Assembly: GCF_002160525.1 (NCBI RefSeq)
Contig: NZ_NFKT01000003.1
Coordinates: 186,001 to 250,000 of the forward strand
From: Lachnoclostridium sp. An169
GTDB lineage: Bacteria > Bacillota > Clostridia > Lachnospirales > Lachnospiraceae
Direction: 5' to 3'
DNA: 64,000 nt
Under the pieces are notes generated by a model. The model searched no databases, was not told the DNA's origin, and saw only the letters and a program-made list of their open reading frames with translations. This document shows positions 44,226 through 52,785 of the stretch, in pieces. Position 1 is the stretch's first letter, and each line of letters begins with the position of its first letter. The translations under genes and the position numbers were made by a program.

Positions 44226-44456
44226 TCAGTTCTCCTGCTGAAGGCGGGTGACCATCTTCCACATGGCAGCGGCGGAGTTGAAGTTCTCCGGCACCATCTC
44301 GGAGGCTTCGATCGTGATATCAAACGCCTCTTCCAGTTCTGCGACCAGTGTGATCACCCCGAAGGAATCGAGAAGCTGGTCGTCGATCAGTCTTTCCTCA
44401 GATGCGAAGTCAATGCTGTCATCTATCTCATTTAAAATATTCATCAGTTTTTCCAT
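44226..44456 (-). CDS. acyl carrier protein (DltC-like)
   Basis: 76 residues from ATG 44456, with AAAAGGAG upstream. The serine in LLDSFGVITLVAELEE takes the phosphopantetheine arm (usual motif DS-[LF]), and the length and acidic charge fit carrier proteins. The start lies within the end of the PLP decarboxylase gene (29-base overlap), so translation is coupled. It likely holds the amino acid activated by the adenylation enzyme encoded at 45683, and may present it to the decarboxylase and the MBOAT protein. Confidence 0.9.
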   Translation of the reverse strand: MEKLMNILNEIDDSIDFASEERLIDDQLLDSFGVITLVAELEEAFDITIEASEMVPENFNSAAAMWKMVTRLQQEN

Positions 44457-45651
44457 TTTTATCTTCTCCTTTTCTGCACATGTTAAATTGATAAGTGTCG
44501 ATCCTTTCTCTGACCTGGCGCCATCCGCGGACCGAGTCATAGGTGACGGCGAGGGGGAGTGCGTGGCTCAGGAACAGAGACATTCCTTCCATACAGGAAT
44601 AAGCGCCGGTCCTCTCAAATGCGAGGACGCGTCCGGTCTTTACTCCCTGAAGGGAGATGTCATGACAGAGAACATCGTTTACCGTACAGAGAGCACCGCA
44701 GACAGTCCATTTTTTTTCAGGACCGGGGATCCCTTCCGGCAGCAGGCGCACACACGGCTCATACATCCCGCGTATCTGCCCGTCATAGTTCATCTGATGG
44801 TTCCCGCCGTCGACGATACAGTAGTTTGTACTGCCGTTTTGCTTTACATCTGCGATCTCTGTGAGGTAGAATCCGCAGGAGGCGGCCAGAGCACGCCCGA
44901 GTTCAATGGTCACATGTCCTTTCCAGCGCATGTTCTCTATTGCTCCCGCAAGACGTTCAAGCCCTTCATCGGTGTAGGCGGGTGCCTCCTTTCCGCGAAA
45001 GTACGGTACGGCGGTTCCGGGACCGTACTCGAGATGTTCTGCATGGAACTGGTAGTCTTTTTCCAGGCGGAGCAGAAACCCGTCCAGGTAGTTCAGTTCT
45101 CTTTCAAACTGCTCCGGATTTTTTTTCTGGGTGCCGGAAAAATAATGGATCCCCTCGATCTTCAGGTATGGGCTCATATTTCCCACCCGGATCATGTTTT
45201 CGAGGGCATTCTCGCTCACGCCAAACTGGTTTCCGCTTGTGAGTCGGGGATATAGCCTGAGAGAAACGGAATGGGCATCGCTCCATTCGGCAAAATAGTG
45301 GAATTGTTTGGCTGATTCCACGGTATAGGCACTTTTATCCCGGCAGTAATCCAGAATTTCGGGAATATCGGACTTCTTTTTCAGTACGCCCGAGATAAAG
45401 AGCTTCTCCGGAGGGATCCCAAGCTCCCGGCAGATCCTGAATTCCCCCATGGAGCACACTTCGATCCTGTCGGTGAGACCGGCCATAGTTTCCGTCAGGA
45501 AGGGGTTTGCTTTCATGGCATAACAAAGGCCGGTGCCGGATGAGAGCCTTCCGCGGATCCGTTTTGTCTCTGCGGCAAGGATATCCAGATTGAAGATATA
45601 AAGCGGTGTACCATAGCGGGTATATGCGTATTCAAGTTGTTCCGATCTCAT
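44428..45651 (-). CDS. fold-III PLP-dependent decarboxylase (DAP decarboxylase-like)
   Basis: 407 residues. The lysine that binds PLP is in GLCYAMKANPFL, followed by VCSMGEFRICRELG, an IHYFSGTQ segment in place of the usual HVGSG, ELGRALAASCGFYLTEI and, near residue 295, CGALCTVNDVL, where diaminopimelate decarboxylases have the catalytic C-E-S-x-D. The variants resemble decarboxylases that act on carrier-linked substrates (BtrK of butirosin, exosortase-linked decarboxylases). It is not a normal lysA, since it sits between an adenylation enzyme and a carrier protein. A role on a carrier-bound amino acid is inferred. Confidence 0.85.
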   Translation of the reverse strand: MRSEQLEYAYTRYGTPLYIFNLDILAAETKRIRGRLSSGTGLCYAMKANPFLTETMAGLTDRIEVCSMGEFRICRELGIPPEKLFISGVLKKKSDIPEILDYCRDKSAYTVESAKQFHYFAEWSDAHSVSLRLYPRLTSGNQFGVSENALENMIRVGNMSPYLKIEGIHYFSGTQKKNPEQFERELNYLDGFLLRLEKDYQFHAEHLEYGPGTAVPYFRGKEAPAYTDEGLERLAGAIENMRWKGHVTIELGRALAASCGFYLTEIADVKQNGSTNYCIVDGGNHQMNYDGQIRGMYEPCVRLLPEGIPGPEKKWTVCGALCTVNDVLCHDISLQGVKTGRVLAFERTGAYSCMEGMSLFLSHALPLAVTYDSVRGWRQVRERIDTYQFNMCRKGEDKNGKTDEYFK

Positions 45652-45682
45652 GTGTTATCATCTCCTTTCCGAGGGTATGGCA

Positions 45683-47230
45683 TCAGAGGCATGCCTGACG
45701 CTGAAAATAGCTTCGGTCTGTCTTTCCGTTTTTATTGAGCGGCATTACTTCTGTGCGGATGATCCTGGAGGGGACCATATAGAGAGGAAGCTTTTCTTTC
45801 ATACTTTTCCGCACATCCGCAGGTACCGCATCGCCCAGGTAAAATCCAACGATCCGTTTCCTGTCCGGGTCAAATACACAGCAGCTTTTTTCCACATGAT
45901 CGATGCCGTTCAAGGCGCTTTCGATCTCTTCCAGTTCGATCCTGCGTCCCATGTGCTTGATCTGAAAATCTTTCCTTCCCGCAAAGACAAGTTCCCCGTT
46001 TTCGTTATAATATGCCAGATCACCCGTGCGGTAAAAAAGTTCTTCTTTTCCGGAACTGTCTGTCCTTCTGACAAAACTGCGCGCTGTGGCTTCCGGATTC
46101 CGGTAATAGCCGCAGGAGACAGACTCTCCTGCCACACAGATCTCGCCCCGCCGGGCAGGGGATACGATCTCCCGGCCATCCTCGTCAAGGAGAAAGACCT
46201 GGCGTCCGGGGAAAGGCCGTCCTGCCGGGATCTTTTCATTGTCGGAAAATTCCCGTCCTATGGGATAGTAAGTACAGTTGCACGTGATCTCTGTGGGACC
46301 GTAGAGATTTACAAAGGCGGCGTCAGGCAGAGCTTTCTGCCAGATACGGAGCTGTCCGGGCGGCATGGCCTCTCCGCTGAACAGGACCCTTTTCACACAG
46401 ACGGGGATACGGTAGTCCAGGCCTTTCAGGGATGAGATCAGGGTAAGTGCGGAGACGGCCCACGTCAGTGTGGTCACCTGTTTCTCGCAGAGATAGTCGA
46501 TAAGCACCGGCGGAGTGGTGAAGAGCTTCTTCGGGATCAGCACGAGCTGTGCGCCGGTCATGACTGCGGAACAGATGTCTTTTACGGATACGTCGAAATC
46601 AAAGGGAGCCTGATTCCCGAGGCGGTCATCCTCCGTGATGCCGAAGAGTTCCGTAAAATGTCCGATGAACCGAATGGCTGCTTCATGGTTTACAACGACC
46701 GCTTTCGGAGTCCCGGTAGAACCGGAGGTGAAGATCCCGTACAGGAGATCCTGCCCGCTCATACCGGTGCGGATGGAGTCAAGCCGCTCTGTGTCGGTTT
46801 CTTCCTGCATCAGCATCTCCGGAGTGAAGACTTTTGGGGAAATCCCGCCGGTTTCCGGACATGTGAAGTCCGAACTGCCGCTGTCCTCTGTTACGACGAT
46901 GGGCGAATCCAGAGTATCAAGGATCTTGCGGATCCGTTCCGGAGGGTTGTCCGGACTGACCGGAACATAGAAACACCCAGCATAGACAGCTCCAAGCATG
47001 ACTGCCAGAGTCCGTGCGCTCTTTTCCATAAGGACCGGAACGGGAGAACCGGGGCTGACATGGCGGCTTAAGGCGCTCCCGATCTGCCGTGACAGAGAGG
47101 CGAGCCCGTGCCAGGTAAGCCGGCAGGAGCCGTCGTCCACAGCAGTTTTATATCCGCAGCGCTTTTCCGTCCTTTCCAGATGGTCGAGAAGGTTCATTCC
47201 CGGGGCGCTGTTAAGAATCTTTTTCTGCAT
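45683..47230 (-). CDS. amino acid adenylation enzyme (DltA-like)
   Basis: 515 residues with the full set of adenylation motifs: YGIFTSGSTGTPKAVV, FDFDVSVKDI with the aspartate that binds an alpha-amino group, NLYGPTEITC, YRTGDLAYY and the C-terminal lysine in NKNGKTDR. The layout is that of DltA, which activates D-alanine with ATP and loads it on DltC; the actual amino acid here is not known. It starts at ATG 47230 after GAGGTGATG. It is the first gene of the operon, 31 bases before the decarboxylase gene. A pair of direct repeats lies in its promoter region. Confidence 0.9.
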   Translation of the reverse strand: MQKKILNSAPGMNLLDHLERTEKRCGYKTAVDDGSCRLTWHGLASLSRQIGSALSRHVSPGSPVPVLMEKSARTLAVMLGAVYAGCFYVPVSPDNPPERIRKILDTLDSPIVVTEDSGSSDFTCPETGGISPKVFTPEMLMQEETDTERLDSIRTGMSGQDLLYGIFTSGSTGTPKAVVVNHEAAIRFIGHFTELFGITEDDRLGNQAPFDFDVSVKDICSAVMTGAQLVLIPKKLFTTPPVLIDYLCEKQVTTLTWAVSALTLISSLKGLDYRIPVCVKRVLFSGEAMPPGQLRIWQKALPDAAFVNLYGPTEITCNCTYYPIGREFSDNEKIPAGRPFPGRQVFLLDEDGREIVSPARRGEICVAGESVSCGYYRNPEATARSFVRRTDSSGKEELFYRTGDLAYYNENGELVFAGRKDFQIKHMGRRIELEEIESALNGIDHVEKSCCVFDPDRKRIVGFYLGDAVPADVRKSMKEKLPLYMVPSRIIRTEVMPLNKNGKTDRSYFQRQACL

Positions 47231-47281
47231 AATTCATCACCTCGTATTTCTTTTTTGGATGGACCTTATTATGCCGTATAG

Positions 47282-47312
47282 TTCTTAACAGGTCCTGAAA
47301 AGATTCTTAACA
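47282..47312 (-). promoter_or_regulatory. paired TGTTAAGAA boxes before the dlt-like operon
   Basis: On the minus strand TGTTAAGAA occurs at 47312-47304 and again at 47290-47282, 22 bases apart, just upstream of a CATAAT -10 candidate at 47273-47268. Two-turn spacing of direct repeats fits a response regulator of the OmpR type. Confidence 0.5.
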
Positions 47313-47341
47313 CTTCTTTAAAATTGGGAAAATATGTCATG

Positions 47342-47371
47342 TTGCATCCGGGAGGCTTCAAAGATTATAAT
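47342..47371 (+). promoter_or_regulatory. promoter of the inositol phosphatase gene
   Basis: TTGCAT and TATAAT with an 18-base spacer, about 80 bases before the ATG. Confidence 0.6.
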
Positions 47372-47451
47372 AAGAAAGGAAATTCCTTCAGCGGGAATTC
47401 CCGGAACACGGAGAAAGAAAAAACTGATCGATTCAGGGAAAGGACAGAAAT

Positions 47452-48294
47452 ATGAGAGAACAGAACATTAACTATACAGAAATCGAAAATATCATCCGCC
47501 GGGCGGGGATGCAGATCAAAGAGGCACATCTTACGGGAGATCTGGTGAGCCGCAAAGCAGGGGACGCCAATTTCGTAACCAGTTTTGACGTGGCGGTCCA
47601 GAAGTTCCTGATCAGGGAACTGCATAAGGTCCTGCCGGAAGCGTCGTTCTTCGGCGAGGAGGAGACGGAAGGAAATACCAGAGAAGAGAATCCCCGGGGG
47701 TACTGCTTCTTTATCGATCCTATCGACGGAACGACCAATTTCATGTTCCATTATAATTACAGCTGTGTCTCAGTCGGGCTTGCATATGGCGGAAAGATGA
47801 GAGCAGGATGGGTGTACAACCCTTATGTGGACGAGATGTTTACCGGGATACGGGGAGAGGGGGCATTTCTGAACGGGGAAAAGATACGGATGCAGGATCT
47901 GCCTCTGGAAGAGGGGATCGCTTCATTTGGATGCGCCCGCTACAATGAATCGGACACAGGAATGCTCTTTGATACGGTGGAGAAGATGTTTCATCGCTGT
48001 CTGGCTGTCCGGAGCGGAGGCTCTGCGGCTTTAGATCTGTGCCGTACAGCATCCGGTTCCAGTGTGGTGTACGTGGAGATGAAGCTTCAGCCCTATGATT
48101 ACGCGGCGGCGTCTGTGATCATCGAGGAGGCGGGAGGAAAGATCGGCCAGATGGACGGAAGCGGGATCACGCTGGACGTACCCTGTTCCATCCTGGCAGG
48201 AACGGGACAGGCGGTGGAACAGGTACGCGATATACTTGCACAGTGTCAGCGGGAGAAAAATGCCGGGAATGGTGAAAACGACGGAAAAGCGTGA
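47452..48294 (+). CDS. inositol monophosphatase family protein
   Basis: 280 residues. The lithium-sensitive phosphatase motifs are present: FGEEET, the metal site FIDPIDGTTNFMFHY, GWVYNPYVDEMF and the late PYDYAAASVIIEEAGG that replaces the usual WDxAA. It would dephosphorylate inositol phosphate, fructose-1,6-bisphosphate or PAP. ATG follows AAAGGACAG. A LysR-type regulator gene follows on the same strand after 21 bases, which suggests a two-gene operon. Confidence 0.9.
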   Translation: MREQNINYTEIENIIRRAGMQIKEAHLTGDLVSRKAGDANFVTSFDVAVQKFLIRELHKVLPEASFFGEEETEGNTREENPRGYCFFIDPIDGTTNFMFHYNYSCVSVGLAYGGKMRAGWVYNPYVDEMFTGIRGEGAFLNGEKIRMQDLPLEEGIASFGCARYNESDTGMLFDTVEKMFHRCLAVRSGGSAALDLCRTASGSSVVYVEMKLQPYDYAAASVIIEEAGGKIGQMDGSGITLDVPCSILAGTGQAVEQVRDILAQCQREKNAGNGENDGKA

Positions 48295-48315
48295 GGAAAA
48301 GGATCAGGTGGACAG

Positions 48316-49194
48316 ATGGATATACGGGTCTTAAGATATTTTCTGGCGGTGGTCAGAGAGGAAAACATTTCGAGGGCGGCGGAGGTGCTCCATATCACTC
48401 AGCCTACCTTAAGCCGGCAGATCGCCCGGCTCGAGGAAGAACTGGGGACAAAACTTTTTGTGAGGGGAAAACGACTTTCCCTGACCGACGCGGGGCTGAT
48501 GCTGCGAAGAAGGGCGGAGGAAGTGTCTGAACTGATGGATAAGATCGAGAGCGAATTTGCGGAACCGGATGAGATCAGCGGAAAGATCGTGATCGGTGAG
48601 GGAGCGCTGAAGTCTTCGGAGATCCTGGGACAGGCAATGATGCGGTTCCGCCGGAAATATCCGGGCGTCATGTATGAGATCTACTGCAATACCTCTGATT
48701 ATATCCTGGAACAGTTAAACAAGGGGGTGTGTGATCTGGGACTGCTCATGGAACCTGTCGATATCGAAAAGTATGACTTTATCCGTATTCCTGTGCAGGA
48801 GCGGTGGGGGCTGTTTATGAGCGGGGAGAACCCTCTCGCGGAAAAGGAAAAGATCTGCAGGGAAGATCTCAAAGGAGTACCGCTGCTCACGCCGAGCCGC
48901 CTTTCCGTACAGAAGGAGATCGCTCACTGGCTGGGGAAAGAACTGGACAGTCTCGATGTGTTCGGTACATGCAATATCATCACCAATGCCCAGGTGAGCG
49001 CAGATCCGGGAAGGCTCTGTTTTCTGACAGTGGAGGGGGCCATGGATCATCTTCAGGAGGAAAAGCTTGTGTTCCGTCCTTTGTATCCGGAGCTGTCACT
49101 TTCATCTGTCCTTGTGTGGAAAAAATTTCAGCCTTATTCCAGGACTGTGGGAAAATTTCTGGAGGAACTCCGCAGGATCTGTGCGGAAATATGA
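48316..49194 (+). CDS. LysR-family transcriptional regulator
   Basis: 292 residues. The helix-turn-helix (MDIRVLRYFLAVVREENISRAAEVLHITQPTLSRQIARLEEELG) is textbook LysR, followed by a periplasmic-binding-like effector domain from about residue 90 (ISGKIVIGEGALKSSEIL, CDLGLLMEPVD). It probably controls its own operon or the ECF transporter operon that begins 160 bases downstream, where inverted repeats are present. Confidence 0.93.
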   Translation: MDIRVLRYFLAVVREENISRAAEVLHITQPTLSRQIARLEEELGTKLFVRGKRLSLTDAGLMLRRRAEEVSELMDKIESEFAEPDEISGKIVIGEGALKSSEILGQAMMRFRRKYPGVMYEIYCNTSDYILEQLNKGVCDLGLLMEPVDIEKYDFIRIPVQERWGLFMSGENPLAEKEKICREDLKGVPLLTPSRLSVQKEIAHWLGKELDSLDVFGTCNIITNAQVSADPGRLCFLTVEGAMDHLQEEKLVFRPLYPELSLSSVLVWKKFQPYSRTVGKFLEELRRICAEI

Positions 49195-49208
49195 CGAAAA
49201 TGAAAAAT

Positions 49209-49237
49209 AATTTACATAAATCGACTTAACGTAAATT
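49209..49237. promoter_or_regulatory. inverted repeat before the ECF operon
   Basis: AATTTAC-N15-GTAAATT, followed by a third TTACATTT box, lies upstream of the ECF substrate-binding gene. The T-N11-A type spacing suits a LysR site, and the LysR gene ends only 15 bases away. Confidence 0.45.
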
Positions 49238-49354
49238 TTACTTACATTTTATTGCTCTGTGATATAAAAAGGGAAAACAGTGGATTATAATAATTTCAGT
49301 CGGAAACGACAGAGAAAATGTAAATGAGAGATTTATTTTATGGAGGAGATTATT

Positions 49355-50206
49355 ATGAATCCGCAAAACAAGATCACACAGTCACAGAAACTGATGGTAT
49401 TTGTATTATCCATGACACTTTACGGGCTTGCGACACTTTTCACGGAGCTGATCCCGTCATTTCAGGTGGGCATCGTGGAGTTTTCCGTGGAGTATTTTCT
49501 GTTCATACCGCTGACCCTGGCCATGCTTTTTGACCCGCTGTCCGCAGCGCTCGGAGCGGCAACCGGTGAACTGGTATTCAGCGAGATCATGCTGGGACAG
49601 TTTGGCGGCCTGGGAGAGCTGGAGAAGTTCATCACGGTTACGATCGGTGTGTTTATCGCGGGAAGGATCGTGAGAAACCCGCAGAAGAGAGGCATGGTGG
49701 CATTTGCATCCATCCTCGGCGTTACAGTGCAGCAGCTGATGGGATGCGCTGTTGACATTCTGAAAGTACAGTTTGCAGTGGAAGAGTTCGAGGCTGTTCC
49801 GGGACTTCCGGAGAGTGTGTTTTTCACAGAAGGATTCGCCTGTCTCAACGACATCCTTTTCTCCGGTATCCTCTTCTGTATGCTGCCGACCATGTTCCTG
49901 GTGCCGAAGCTGTACGGAAAGATCGAGCCTCTTCTTGGCATGAAACCAAGGGATGAGAAGACTTCACTTGCAGGCGGCGTGCTTCCGGCAAAGACGATCC
50001 TGATCTGTATAGCAGCCTTTGCGGCAGCGATCGCAGCGGAGCTTCTCGCCTCCGGAGGATATGAGCTGATCGACTGGGAGGCAGCATGGGCAGGAAGCAC
50101 GGCAAATATCATCATTGCCATTATCATCGCGGCCGTGGTATCCCTGATCGTGATCGGCGTGATCCGCAGCAGGGCGGCACAGAGAAATGAAGCAGGGCAG
50201 AGGTAA
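49355..50206 (+). CDS. ECF transporter substrate-binding (S) component
   Basis: 283 residues from ATG 49355 after GGAGGAG. Six or more hydrophobic helices and the sequence FSVEYFLFIPLTLAMLFDPLSAALGAATGELVFSE fit the S component of energy-coupling factor transporters. The C-terminal extension (about 200-283) adds two more helices, which is longer than single S components. Annotation pipelines often call such proteins cell division protein FtsQ in error. The substrate, probably a vitamin, cannot be told. It is the first gene of an operon with the ATPase and T component. Confidence 0.85.
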   Translation: MNPQNKITQSQKLMVFVLSMTLYGLATLFTELIPSFQVGIVEFSVEYFLFIPLTLAMLFDPLSAALGAATGELVFSEIMLGQFGGLGELEKFITVTIGVFIAGRIVRNPQKRGMVAFASILGVTVQQLMGCAVDILKVQFAVEEFEAVPGLPESVFFTEGFACLNDILFSGILFCMLPTMFLVPKLYGKIEPLLGMKPRDEKTSLAGGVLPAKTILICIAAFAAAIAAELLASGGYELIDWEAAWAGSTANIIIAIIIAAVVSLIVIGVIRSRAAQRNEAGQR

Positions 50207-50212
50207 TGTGAA

Positions 50213-51940
50213 GTGAGCGCAGTAGAGATAAAGAACCTTACATTTACTTATCCGGGCGCAAAAGAACCGATTCTGAAAAATGTATCACTTGAGATCGAGG
50301 AGGGGGATTTCCTGGCAGTCGTCGGAAACAACGGCTGTGGGAAATCCACTTTGTGTAAGACCCTCAACGGTCTGATCCCCCACTTTATCCTGGGAGATAT
50401 GGAGGGGGAAGTGAGGATCGAAGGAGTGAGTACGAAAGAGCAGGAGATCGGGACTCTGGCGAAAAAGGTCGGATATGTGTATCAGGATTTTGAAAATCAG
50501 ATCGTCTGTCCTACGGTTCTGGAGGACGCTTCCTATGCCTGCCTGAACTATGCGATGGAGGATTATGAAGAAAAAGGGAGAGAGGCTCTGGAAATATGCG
50601 GACTCGCCTCAAAGGTGGGAGACTATGTGTGGCAGCTCTCCGGAGGCCAGAAGCATCTCCTGGCGCTGGCAGGAACCGCGGCTCTTAGTCCGGACATTCT
50701 GATCCTGGACGAGCCCATCGCACAGCTCGACCCCATGCATGCGGGCCGGATCTACGATATCTTAAAGGAGCTGAATGAGAAATATCACAAGACGGTCATC
50801 GTCATCGAGCATCACACCGGATATATTGCGAAATACTGCAAAAACGTCCTTCTTATGAAGGACGGGGGCGTGAAGTGGAAACTCTCGGCGAAGGAGGGGC
50901 TCCGTCGGGTGGATGAACTTCTGGAGAGCAATATCTTTCCGCCCCAGGTGACAAGGGCCGCCCTGCAGATGAAGCGGGCGGGGATTCTGCCGGAGTCTGT
51001 GGTGCTTCCGGTTGACATCGAAGACGGGAAAAAGGTGTTTGCCCCTTATCTGAAAGAGACCGGTCCCTTCAGAAGAGAGACGGCAGAAAGTCGGGCATCA
51101 GAGCGGAAACTGGAAAATGGCGGAAAACTGGTCTCCTTTGACAATGTGACCGTGACCTACCGGGCGGTAAAAGGCGAGCCGCCCAAGATCTTCGACAACT
51201 TCTCCCTGGAGATCCGCAAAGGGGAAAAGATCGCTCTGATCGGCTCCAACGGTGCGGGGAAATCCACCATGCTCAAACTGATGATGGGGCTGATCCGTCC
51301 CGGTGTCGGAAGGGTAACGATACGCGGGAAAGAGACCGGGAGCATTTCAAAAGAAGAACTGGGAAAGACCATCTCCATGGTATATCAGAACCCGGAGGAG
51401 ATGTTTATCATGGATTCCATCCGCAGGGACGTGGAGTATGCCATGAAAGTGCGGAAGGTGGAAAACTACGAAAAGCGCACGGATGAACTTCTGGAAATGT
51501 TCCGCCTCACTGATCTGGCGGACCGGGACGGCCGTCTCCTCTCAGGAGGGCAGATGCGCCGGGCCTCCCTGGCCATCGGCATTGCCCTGAATCCGGAGAT
51601 GCTTCTCCTGGACGAGCCCACGGCGAATCTGGATATCGCCACAAGACGGGAGATCATGAAGACCCTGCAGATGCTCAAGGGCATCACGGACACCGTGGTG
51701 ATCGCGACCCATGACATGCAGCTCGTGTGCGACTGGGCGGAGCGCATCATCGTGCTCTCCTCCGGCTATGTGATCGCGGACGGGCCGAAGGAGCAGATCT
51801 TTGCGGATATGTACGTGCGCTCTCAGGTGGGGATCCGTCCCCCGGAGATCTACGACATGGGCCGGGAACTGGGAATATTAAAGCCCTGCTTTACGATCGA
51901 TGAATTCATCGGATGTTTCGGAGGTGGTCAAAATGCATAA
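50213..51940 (+). CDS. ECF-type ABC ATPase with two fused nucleotide-binding domains
   Basis: 575 residues from GTG 50213. Domain 1 (about 1-240) has Walker A GNNGCGKSTLCK, signature QLSGGQKHLLALAG and ILILDEPIAQLDP; domain 2 (about 305-560) has GSNGAGKSTMLKL, LLSGGQMRRASLAI and MLLLDEPTANLDI. Joined ATPases of this type drive vitamin uptake with the S and T components encoded on either side. The linker of about 65 residues is charged. The gene overlaps the T component gene by eight bases. Confidence 0.93.
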   Translation: MSAVEIKNLTFTYPGAKEPILKNVSLEIEEGDFLAVVGNNGCGKSTLCKTLNGLIPHFILGDMEGEVRIEGVSTKEQEIGTLAKKVGYVYQDFENQIVCPTVLEDASYACLNYAMEDYEEKGREALEICGLASKVGDYVWQLSGGQKHLLALAGTAALSPDILILDEPIAQLDPMHAGRIYDILKELNEKYHKTVIVIEHHTGYIAKYCKNVLLMKDGGVKWKLSAKEGLRRVDELLESNIFPPQVTRAALQMKRAGILPESVVLPVDIEDGKKVFAPYLKETGPFRRETAESRASERKLENGGKLVSFDNVTVTYRAVKGEPPKIFDNFSLEIRKGEKIALIGSNGAGKSTMLKLMMGLIRPGVGRVTIRGKETGSISKEELGKTISMVYQNPEEMFIMDSIRRDVEYAMKVRKVENYEKRTDELLEMFRLTDLADRDGRLLSGGQMRRASLAIGIALNPEMLLLDEPTANLDIATRREIMKTLQMLKGITDTVVIATHDMQLVCDWAERIIVLSSGYVIADGPKEQIFADMYVRSQVGIRPPEIYDMGRELGILKPCFTIDEFIGCFGGGQNA

Positions 51941-52769
51941 ACTGACAGAAAATATTCTGGATAAGATCTCCATTGATTTCTTGAGAAACCAGGTTCTGAA
52001 AAATGCATACGGAAACGATGATACCGTGATCGCCGGACTGGATCCGAGGATCCTCCTGGTCTGGTATCTCTTCTTCGGACTGGTGCCCTGGTTCATGAAC
52101 GACCTTGTTCTGCTCCTGTGCTTCTTCCTCTTTGTGGTGATGACAACGAGAGCAGCCAGGATCGCGCCCCTTGTCCTTGTCCTGTTCTGCGTGGGCGTGT
52201 TCACCCAGACCGGATACCTGTTTATCGCAGCGCTCTTCTTCGGAGGGAATACCGGGACCATCGTTCCCCTTCTTGTGATGACGCTGAAAGTCGCAGTGGT
52301 ATCCCTGGCTTCCATCACGGTGTTCTCCGGACTGGATCCGGACCGTCTGGCCAGCGGGCTTTTGTGGTACGGCTGCCCGGGACAGCTTTCCTTTTCCATC
52401 TCTTTCGCCTACCGGATCCTCCCGGTCCTGATGGAAGAGTTCCAGAACATCCTTCTGTCCTACCGGATGAGGGGAAATCCGCCGGATAAGAGCACGTTTT
52501 TCGGGAAGATCCGCTATCTGGGATACCAGATCAAACTGATCATCCAGTCCTTCTACCCATTGATGCTCAACACGGCGAAGCGCTCCAGGACAACCGTGGA
52601 GGCCCTGGAACTCAGGGGATACCGCTATTCCCTGCAGAACCCTGCGGTGAAGCGGATGAAGCTTGCCATGCTGAAAGTCACGAGGAATGATGTGATTTTT
52701 GTCTGCGTTTCCGCGGTATGGGTGGCAGTCAGTTTTATTTTGTCCGCGGGACTGTCAAATGTAATATAG
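51933..52769 (+). CDS. ecfT: ECF transporter T component
   Basis: 278 residues from ATG 51933 after GGAGGTGG. Four to five helices (LLVWYLFFGLVPWF, LVLLLCFFLFVV, IAPLVLVLFCVGVFTQ, then the C-terminal helix) precede the characteristic coupling helices with the A-R-G-like motifs in MRGNPPDKSTF and ALELRGYRYSL that touch the ATPases. It spans the membrane and transmits ATP hydrolysis to the S component. The PHP esterase gene follows by 16 bases. Confidence 0.9.
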   Translation: MHKLTENILDKISIDFLRNQVLKNAYGNDDTVIAGLDPRILLVWYLFFGLVPWFMNDLVLLLCFFLFVVMTTRAARIAPLVLVLFCVGVFTQTGYLFIAALFFGGNTGTIVPLLVMTLKVAVVSLASITVFSGLDPDRLASGLLWYGCPGQLSFSISFAYRILPVLMEEFQNILLSYRMRGNPPDKSTFFGKIRYLGYQIKLIIQSFYPLMLNTAKRSRTTVEALELRGYRYSLQNPAVKRMKLAMLKVTRNDVIFVCVSAVWVAVSFILSAGLSNVI

Positions 52770-52785
52770 AGAGGATGGAAAACTG

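Noticed and set aside
42756-45255. Long plus-strand frames opposite the dlt-like operon
   Set aside because: The minus-strand frames carry all catalytic motifs and ribosome binding sites; the plus-strand ones have neither.
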